Source: Batillaria attramentaria (Eukaryota > Mollusca > Gastropoda > Batillariidae). Taken from it: 64,000 nt of DNA. The stretch covers positions 436,001-500,000 of the forward strand of contig JACVVK020000393.1 of NCBI GenBank assembly GCA_018292915.2, read 5' to 3'. The translations under genes and the position numbers were made by a program. How positions within the stretch are numbered: position 1 is the first letter of the stretch; the number at the start of each line of letters is the position of its first letter. Below, one piece after another: positions 56,763 through 64,000 of this stretch. The notes below the pieces were generated by a model, which was not told the origin of the DNA, made no database searches, and saw nothing but the letters and a program-made list of their open reading frames with translations.

Positions 56763-58841
56763 TTTCATTCCACCTTTCGCCATGTACTTATATCTGAGTT
56801 CAGAGCAAGGTACTGTAGGAGGAACAGAACGACCAGCAATGACGGCACGTGAAAAACAAAGGGATTAGTGTAGCTGAGCTCCGTGCGGGAGACACCACTC
56901 CTGGTCCCCTCTACCCCAATATTCCCCACGACGCCTTCCCCTACCCCTTCACCCCGTTCCCTTCGTCCGCTCAATCCCCTTCTCATTTCCTCCACCACCA
57001 CACCACCTGCACGTTCCTACACGTTTCTCATCGATTTTAGATAGGAAAGGATTACCCTAAAAAAGCTGATAGCGGGTTCAAGGGTTTTGTTGTTTTCCTT
57101 CTGTCATTTAATAATCCCATCCCCCAATTCCTCCAGACACCATGCACCCACATCCCCCCCCCCCCCCCACCACCACCACGTAGGTTCAGTATTCACGTGT
57201 TGTTACTTAACAACAACCCAAACACAATCATGTGGAGTTAAGACAACACAATTCTCTTACTTGTGTGTAGATCGCGCACACATTAATGATTTCCAAAGAG
57301 AAGGTGTGAGTGCACCTAGATAGGTTTTCAATGTGAAATGGAGAATACTTTTCTGATTTGACATTACCGGAATCTGTTACTGAAGCTCAGTTGGTAGAGT
57401 TCGCCTTTTAGGGGGTGCAAATGTTTACCAGTCATTTGCAGCGTGAGCAAATTTAGACCAGCTGCGCGGGATGGGGTGCAAATAATATTATGTCCTGGAT
57501 TTGGGTCTCGCGAGTTGAAGTTACGTGACAGCTAACTTCGTTTTATGAATGTAACTTAAACCAAAGCATTAAACGAATATAGCCATCAGATGGCGATGCC
57601 TGTGCGTGTATAGAACCTGTCGTAATTTGTGACGTTTCGCTTTCCGGCAAAACGATGAAAATAGCACGGCAATATCGCGAAAGCTGACTGGACTGAAGGG
57701 CGGGATACAATCGCCCCACTGAGTAGAGAGCTGGGGTACATTTGCTCCCCCTGCAAATAACTGGTATACATTTGCACGTCCTAACGGGCGAACTGTACCA
57801 ACAGCGTTACTGAACTGAAGAAAATTCGAGACAATGTGACGCTGTTTTTGTCCCCAGCTTTGTCTGTTTGTGTGACTGCTTCGCAACGTACAGCTTGAGT
57901 TCATTTCTTGGCATAAACACCTTTAGCATTAAAAACTTGAGAAACCGAAAATCGTTTGCCTTCATATACAAGTAAGAATTCAATAGCAATCTACTCCACA
58001 ACCACTGACTTCACTGTCTCTACTTCACTTTTGCACCAAAGGTTTAACTTCAACAATACGAACATGAGCTGAGAGAGTTGACGAAATCAAGAATCGAGAC
58101 AACTCACATTGCACAAGACACCGGCAGACAGACCTAGGCTCAAGTGGTGTGGGCTGTAGGCCATATTTGGTAAAACAGATAAAAGATAAGCGTCATGGAT
58201 TGGAATAGGCAGCTAGGCCCTTTTACGATGTAACGGTGGAGGGTTTGGTCACGATTTCGCTGTTTACAAGTGAGTCATTAGCCAATCAGCTGTTGGCGTT
58301 CCTCCGAATTTTGCAACGCACAACCCTGTAAACAGTATGAACATATATACCAAAGGTATTCCCACTACATTTGTGCTCAGCACCGCACGTATCCGTCAGC
58401 ACTTTTTACCATCGGTTTCCGTCACAACTTGAGGACCTGACGACGTGCATGCACCTTTCGTTATCAGTAGGAGAGGATGGGCCAGAGACAAAGTAACCTG
58501 ATCTGCAAGTGTTGGAACAGTCAGCGATCTTTTTGATACATGCAGTATCAACCCAAAGCACGTGGTTCGAGAATGAGACATTTCTGCCTGACCGAAATAT
58601 TATTATATTATTAACCTCATGGGGGGTGAAACAAAATGGACGAGCGTTTTTTTTTTTTTTTTCCTGGTGCTTTGCCGCTCCAAATCAGAGCATCCTCAGT
58701 CAGCGGTTTCCCACACCAGAGCACCGCGTTTTTTCCAAATTCAATACGCACCGGGAAAAAACCCTTTGTCGGTTAGAAACACTGAAAGGGGCCATTTATT
58801 AACCCGAAATCGGCTCACTACAATCTAAAGACGTGTATATG

Positions 58842-58845
<4 letters not shown>
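56763..58845. other. No recognisable gene
   Basis: Contains C-rich runs. A tRNA A-box-like AGCTCAGTTGGTAGAG at 57386-57401 has no B box. Confidence 0.4.
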
Positions 58846-58894
<49 letters not shown>

Positions 58895-58928
58895 CGGTGT
58901 GTCAGTGTGTGTGTGTGTGTGTGTGTGA

Positions 58929-58962
<34 letters not shown>
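58846..58962. repeat. (GT)n microsatellite with interruptions
   Basis: Long GT tract interrupted near 58893 and 58927. Confidence 0.9.
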
Positions 58963-60230
58963 ACAAGGTCGGTCCATTTTGATTACTCCCCCTCCCCCCA
59001 AGTGAACCCTGTAAACCATAGTCCCACTTGTGCGACATTAAGCATGTATGTTCTGGTCAAACACATAAACCATTCATTCCATAAGCTTGTCCGTTAAATA
59101 TTTCATGTGCATTCTTTGAATCAGTGTTGAAGGGCATGGTGGTAGGGTGGAAGGTTTCACACTGGATTCGAAGGGATTGAGAGTAAGATTACATAATAAT
59201 TGCCGGGCATCATCCCAAACTGCCTGCACCGATTTCTCCTCTCGTCTCATCTCTGCCACACTTGATAATCACCACGCCCAAGTAGGTCGACCCGTCTCCC
59301 TTCAGTGCACTGCGAGCGTGACTCGTAAGCAGGCAAAAACCTCTCCTCCGCACGAAACACGCGAAGCAACCAAAATGGAAACCGAAGCACTACGTCAACA
59401 ACTGATCATATCCGCAATGTAGTTCCCGGGAAACGTGAGCCTAGTTTGATTATCGTCGATTTAGTTGTATATCTTAGCGTGTTGTTAACAGGTTTCATAG
59501 GAGCTTAGATATCTGCATTGCCAAAGACATGGAAAAGGACACCGGGAGATAAATGCCGCTTTTCCGTCAGTTTTCCACACTGTGACTGAGACTAGATGGT
59601 GGTGACGTCACAGTTGAAGCTAGCTGTACGGTATCATCCGAGATAATAGATATATTTTTTAAAATGCCGAATAAAACTTTCCTTAACTCGTTAATGTGAC
59701 ATCAACTGTGTAAGAGGAAAGAAATGACAGCAGGTGTCTGACGGAGCATAAATGACATTTCTGTCACTTTGAGTGAGATCATTTACACAAAGAAAGGTAT
59801 AATGTTTCTCAGTACAATCGCACCCTGCACAAAAAAAAACAAATAAATAAATAAAAAACCGTCCCTGGGGTTGGCAGCAGTGTCTGACGCGCAAACCCCC
59901 CACGAGCCAAACTGCAATCCTTACGCAACAGGATATTGGCCACTTGAGGTGTGTTTGGGTGTTAGGGCGAATTAAAAGTGGGGTAAGGTATGCCTCGGCT
60001 TAAGCAGAAGAAATAAATTTAATCTGTGTGTGGTGATGAGGAGGTGGGGGGGGGGGGGGGCTGGAAGGGAGGGGGCGGGGCTGGGGCTGGGGGTGTGTTG
60101 GAGGGGGGGGGGGCAGAATGGAGGGGCAGGGAGAGGGGGAGGAGGTAGAAGGAACGGGGTTTTACCGAATTATTACTGGTGGGAGTGGGTTTCGGATAAG
60201 TACGGTTGTGTGCAACAGTGTGAACGCTGT
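58963..60230. other. No recognisable gene
   Basis: Open frames here are short and without motifs. A G-rich stretch lies at 60048-60150. Confidence 0.4.
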
Positions 60231-60235
60231 TTGGG

Positions 60236-60382
60236 GAGAGAGAACGAACGAACGAACGTATCTTTATTTTACTATGGTAAAAAAGGTGTGTGTCGTCAGA
60301 CCAATTTTCAACCTTGCCGTTGCTAATACTACACAAGAAATGTAAAAAACAACCTTGGAATGAAAATGAGAATGAAAAAGAC

Positions 60383-60468
<86 letters not shown>
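60236..60468 (-). repeat. LINE tail fragment with internal (CA)n
   Basis: The minus strand carries CAACGGCAAGG, then a mutated partner ACCATAG, AAAATAAAG, (GTTC)n and (CT)n. (CA)n at 60386-60468 is where other LINE tails carry theirs. Confidence 0.55.
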
Positions 60469-60471
<3 letters not shown>

Positions 60472-60583
60472 CTCTGTTACAATGACAAAGTTAGCTGCAA
60501 ATCATACAAAGTGAAGAGAGAGAGAGAGAGAGAGAGAGATTACAGATGAGATCGCTTTTATGAGGATCACCATTAAATAAATT

Positions 60584-60663
60584 GTGACCCTACACGACGA
60601 AATGAGCCTTCTTGTGCTATTTGTTCATGTTACAAGACGACTCATTTCGTGGTGGAGGGTCAC
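60584..60663. repeat. 80-bp palindromic element
   Basis: Ends GTGACCCTACACGACGAAAT and its near-complement form a hairpin with 24-bp arms. Possibly a tiny MITE. Confidence 0.6.
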
Positions 60664-60945
60664 TTGGCCGGCTGCAGAGGAAACTCTAGAACTCCTTGCC
60701 CAAGTCATGCAATAATGACCATGTAGAGTGACACCCTCATATTACCGAAGGAGGAACGATACAATATTTTAAGAGGAAACTAAATTTGTGGGTGTGTTAT
60801 AATCATTAAATTAATTTCTCTCGTCACATCTTCTGTTTCTTGTGTGGCTGTCTTCTGTGGGCTTCCAGTTAAATTACTCCCCCCCCCCCCCCCCCGGGAT
60901 TGCTCCAATTCCCAGGTCTTAGAAGTGAGACCAGAGGAGAGAGTG

Positions 60946-61112
60946 GGTAGGTGGGTATTTGGGAGTTTAACGTCCTTTTCCAGCATGCTTAGGTGATATC
61001 AAAGACGGGTTAACGAGTAAAGGGCCAACACAAATAATTAGGATGTAAATTCACGACCCGAGCAAGTCCAACGCTATACCATTCGGGCTACCCCGGCTGC
61101 CCGAGAACCAAG
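60946..61112 (-). mobile_element. tRNA-derived SINE, diverged copy
   Basis: All parts of the 43.6 kb SINE are present on the minus strand but mutated. The B box has decayed. Confidence 0.65.
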
Positions 61113-61333
61113 GATAGCTGCAAGAAGTAACTGATAGTGAGATAAAGCAACATATGGTCTAGAAAAAGATTTTATTTCTCTTGCTGCAACCAAACACAGC
61201 ACAGAAACTAGCAAGGTGCTGCAAACACACGAATTGAGGACTTACCAAGATTTCCGAGTTTATCGTAACAAATAAGACAAGGATAGCATTACATTAAGTC
61301 AGTGTAGCAGTGTGTTTAGTTGGAATTACTGAC

Positions 61334-61424
61334 CTGGCATTTTATCGAACAGTGTCCACGTCATGTGGGGAATATACGTTTGCAGCAGGCTGCCATACGT
61401 AATAAACGGCAAGGCTGCAATCAT
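61334..61424 (-). CDS. Candidate orphan exon (unrecognised, hydrophobic)
   Basis: A 91-base segment has an AG acceptor (GCGTCAG|) and a GTCAGT donor. It encodes 30 residues beginning MIAALPFITYGSLLQTYIPH, mostly hydrophobic with aromatic residues, like part of a membrane protein. No neighbouring exon could be joined to it with confidence, and I do not recognise the family. A nearby GTAAGT at 61238 might end a second exon but lacks an acceptor. Confidence 0.22.
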
Positions 61425-61450
61425 CTGACGCAAAAAGCACACTTGTATTT

Positions 61451-61454
<4 letters not shown>

Positions 61455-61520
<66 letters not shown>
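61455..61520. repeat. (CA)n microsatellite
   Basis: Pure CA tract. Confidence 0.95.
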
Positions 61521-61525
<5 letters not shown>

Positions 61526-61539
61526 AACTATGCAAGTGT

Positions 61540-61991
61540 AAAAGCTCAGAAAAAAAAATGTCAAATGCCTGTGTGTTACAGCTTTGCGAACTAAGTGAAA
61601 GAACAACCCAATTCTCTGCCCCTGACCTAACGGTTCAACGGGGCACGACGACAAGGGAGACTATCGAGAAAAGAGTCTCGAGGTGTTTGGAAATAATGGT
61701 TTGTGCCCCTTGTGTTATGTTGCGACCTTTCTATGGTAGCGTTATGTGGCAATGTGTGGGCCAGGACAGGTATGATAACAGTAACGGCAGATAAGTTGAC
61801 ATTATTACGGTTAAAATAAGATTCGACACAGGCAATGCTAAACGAGACGCGACAAACAATGGCTACAGATCGTAATGTGGTATTGCTACTACTATTTTCA
61901 AGTTAGTCACGATGTTTGCAGACATGTATGTCCCGATGTGTCTCTGTCCTGTTCAGCTGGTTGAGACTGTGACGTGTGAACATATGTAGAT

Positions 61992-62036
<45 letters not shown>

Positions 62037-64000
62037 TCCATTTGTGCCGGTTTGGAGAGCGGCATACGAACTGTATAATAATTATTATTGTTTTCATATC
62101 ATATTTACACAATAAATACACAATCGAAATTATGGTCTGTTCGGTCAGGCTAAACACAACGGGTCTAGAGGAATTAAAAAAAAAGAAAAGAAATATAGAA
62201 ACGTGTAAAAATATGAACACTTCGGCTAAAATCACTTGACGAGTCTTTGCATACGTATTTCAGAGAAAAATAAGAGCATATGGAAGTAATTCAACAGCAT
62301 AAAAAACACGTTTTTCATACAACTTTTCTTTATTTCACGACATTCCGCGAGAGCACAATTATTTATGAATGGCCTCTGAATGGTCAACTTTCAGGCGTAA
62401 CGCAGATCAAAAACAAAACAAAACTAGTAAGCAAAAGGATCAGGAAAGACAAAATTGCACAACAGCGTGCCAAGAGAGCGCATCTATTAAGTGCAGAGCT
62501 CGTGAACCGGGGGAATCGAAAGAATCCAGACACCAGTCTCAATTAAGCGCCGCCACAGATGCGTAGATTATGCTAAAATGGATAGACATGGCACCAGAAA
62601 CACAGCAAAAGTCCGTCTGGTTTGCACTCTTGAAGCAGGAGACTTGTCCAGAGGCCAGTCTTCGACCGCTTTTCCAACAGTTCAACCGTCGACCTTTCAC
62701 TAGTAATGAAAGCGAAGGAGTCAAGGTATATGAAGAAAGAAGTTCGATATCTTCACCAACACCACGGACATTTATTCACCGCAGATACGTACGGGTCACC
62801 GGCCAGCTAAAATTCAGAACAGCTTTGTTGGATGTGTACTTGCATAACTGAGCGGTATCAGAGAGTTGAATCGAGATTCCTACTGCACGCACACATCTCG
62901 TTAAATCTGACAGTAAAATCAACTGGCTAATGTACAAGAGGTGTTGGTGAACACACCGCCTTACGTTTAGCAGAAGAGAGAACGACAGTGGCGCCACACA
63001 GTTTTACATAATGATACAGTAACGCCGATACTAATCAAATCTTCTGATCAATAGAGAAGGATACACTGGCCGTCAGAACTGACAGGCAGCAACAAAAAGT
63101 TTACAGGAGCAGTACCATGTTAATGAAATCAAACAAAAGGATAACACATAAGGAAACACATCTAAATGACTAAAATTAAAGCATTTGAGTATGCTTGTAC
63201 AGCCTTTCCTTTAACTTTCACAAAGGATGATCTCCCTGCTCTAAACAGTCAGAACGAGAAAATATGTATTCAGTTTTTAAAACTAATAATGAAATCCGAA
63301 ACTGTTATACGGATTACTGGCTCTCGTTCGTTACATAATTTACATAAAACAACTTAAATGCTAGTTACTATTTGAGTTCGAGATCTAACAGTTTTGAAAC
63401 TTCAACTCAAATGGAAGCAAACTGTCAACATGCTTTCAAATTTAACATTTAAAAAAGGATTGCGCCCTGTGTTAATATTTATACATTTCTCATTTCTTTT
63501 TTAGTGAAGGCATCTCCCGTTTAGTTAAGGCACAGTCTATACAAACACACTCAAGTGCAAATGAAGTCTCATGATCGTTGGACGGATGCGTGAGTCGTGC
63601 GGCCTGGAACGTAAAGATACCACCACAAGACCGTTTTGTAAAATACATCGTATTTGTCTCAATATAAATACAGGCTAAATTATATCACTTTGGCATTAAT
63701 ATGCAGATGAAGGACTTTCACGTCTTTCATTCTTTCACATTGCAGGACGGTTTCTTCTGGCGAAAGTCATCGGAAAAAATAATCTGTGTACATTCATGAA
63801 TTCTTCAACCGTAGGATGCCTAAAACGTATTTGGTCATTATTCAAGCATTTGTCGATTTACAATTTGACATTTTGACAGATACTAATGTTAGGTCAGCCG
63901 GATTCTGTTAAAGTGGCTTGTCGGAACCACAGACTGGAAAGTCCAGCGCCACACAGGGAGAAGAAATGTGGACTTGTGTTAGCGTCCTAGGCAAGACGTG
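61540..64000. other. No recognisable gene; (GT)n(GA)n at 61996-62036
   Basis: Short plus-strand open frames at 62570-62851 (93 residues) and 63166-63357 (63 residues) show no motif, splice context or polyadenylation signal that would support them. Confidence 0.4.

Noticed and set aside
57386..57401. tRNA-like A box
   Set aside because: No B box, no acceptor stem and no SINE tail nearby.
58282..58370. CCAAT at 58282-58286 and TATATA at 58344-58349 as a second plus-strand promoter
   Set aside because: No signal peptide or spliced ORF follows; the first ATGs lead to very short frames.
59147..59422. 91-residue plus-strand ORF
   Set aside because: No recognisable domain, splice signals or polyadenylation context.
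62570..62851. 93-residue plus-strand ORF
   Set aside because: No motif or supporting signals; length is expected by chance in this amount of DNA.

Overview
The window looks like repeat-dense genomic DNA from an animal, most likely a marine gastropod mollusc. This is inferred from four things: cysteine-rich micro-exons, long CA/GA microsatellites, tRNA-derived SINEs, and CR1/L2-like and Nimb-like LINEs. There are no bacterial operons. Almost all coding capacity belongs to transposable elements or to tiny spliced exons.

The one convincing host gene runs on the minus strand from about 49.0 kb to beyond the left edge. It has a CCAAT box (49050-49054), a TATA box (49011-49016), and a first exon coding for a signal peptide (48835-48880). 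Eleven intact micro-exons of 66-93 bp follow, at 42.0, 17.4, 15.8, 13.9, 12.7, 11.5, 10.7, 8.8, 6.7, 5.9 and 1.2 kb. Every exon length is a multiple of three. Every exon is phase 1 at both ends, has AG and GTAAGT borders, and codes for one four-cysteine module of 22-31 residues. Three broken exons (805-837, 991-1059, 17644-17661) show birth and decay in the array. The modules fall into families (A, B, C, D and E) that were multiplied with their introns by segmental duplication. No stop-codon exon or polyadenylation site was found, so the 3' end probably lies outside the window.

The promoter and first exon lie in a 1.5 kb spacer between two inverted arms of about 2 kb (46068-48021 and 49526-51518). 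The 24 kb intron between exon 2 and the rest of the array (17.5-41.97 kb) is a stack of nested transposons, all LINEs pointing minus. LINE-A (18.0-35.65 kb) has an SGNH-esterase ORF1 and an endonuclease/reverse-transcriptase ORF2 broken by one stop. It is interrupted by an apparently intact mariner (22421-23728), an 851-bp inverted-repeat element (23867-24717) and a full-length Nimb-like LINE with a 13-bp target duplication (29020-35216). A LINE tail fragment (35679-36015) and decayed LINE-B (36.02-41.69 kb) follow.

The exon-array introns (0.8-18 kb) hold Helitron-like minisatellite elements ending in CTAG, LINE tails, a hAT-like MITE and compound microsatellites. The right part (51.5-64 kb) has a TA-flanked inverted-repeat element, SINEs, LINE 3' fragments and much sequence with no recognisable gene. 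The LINE tails share a 3' hairpin with apparent compensatory changes, and most sit directly in GA/TC microsatellites.
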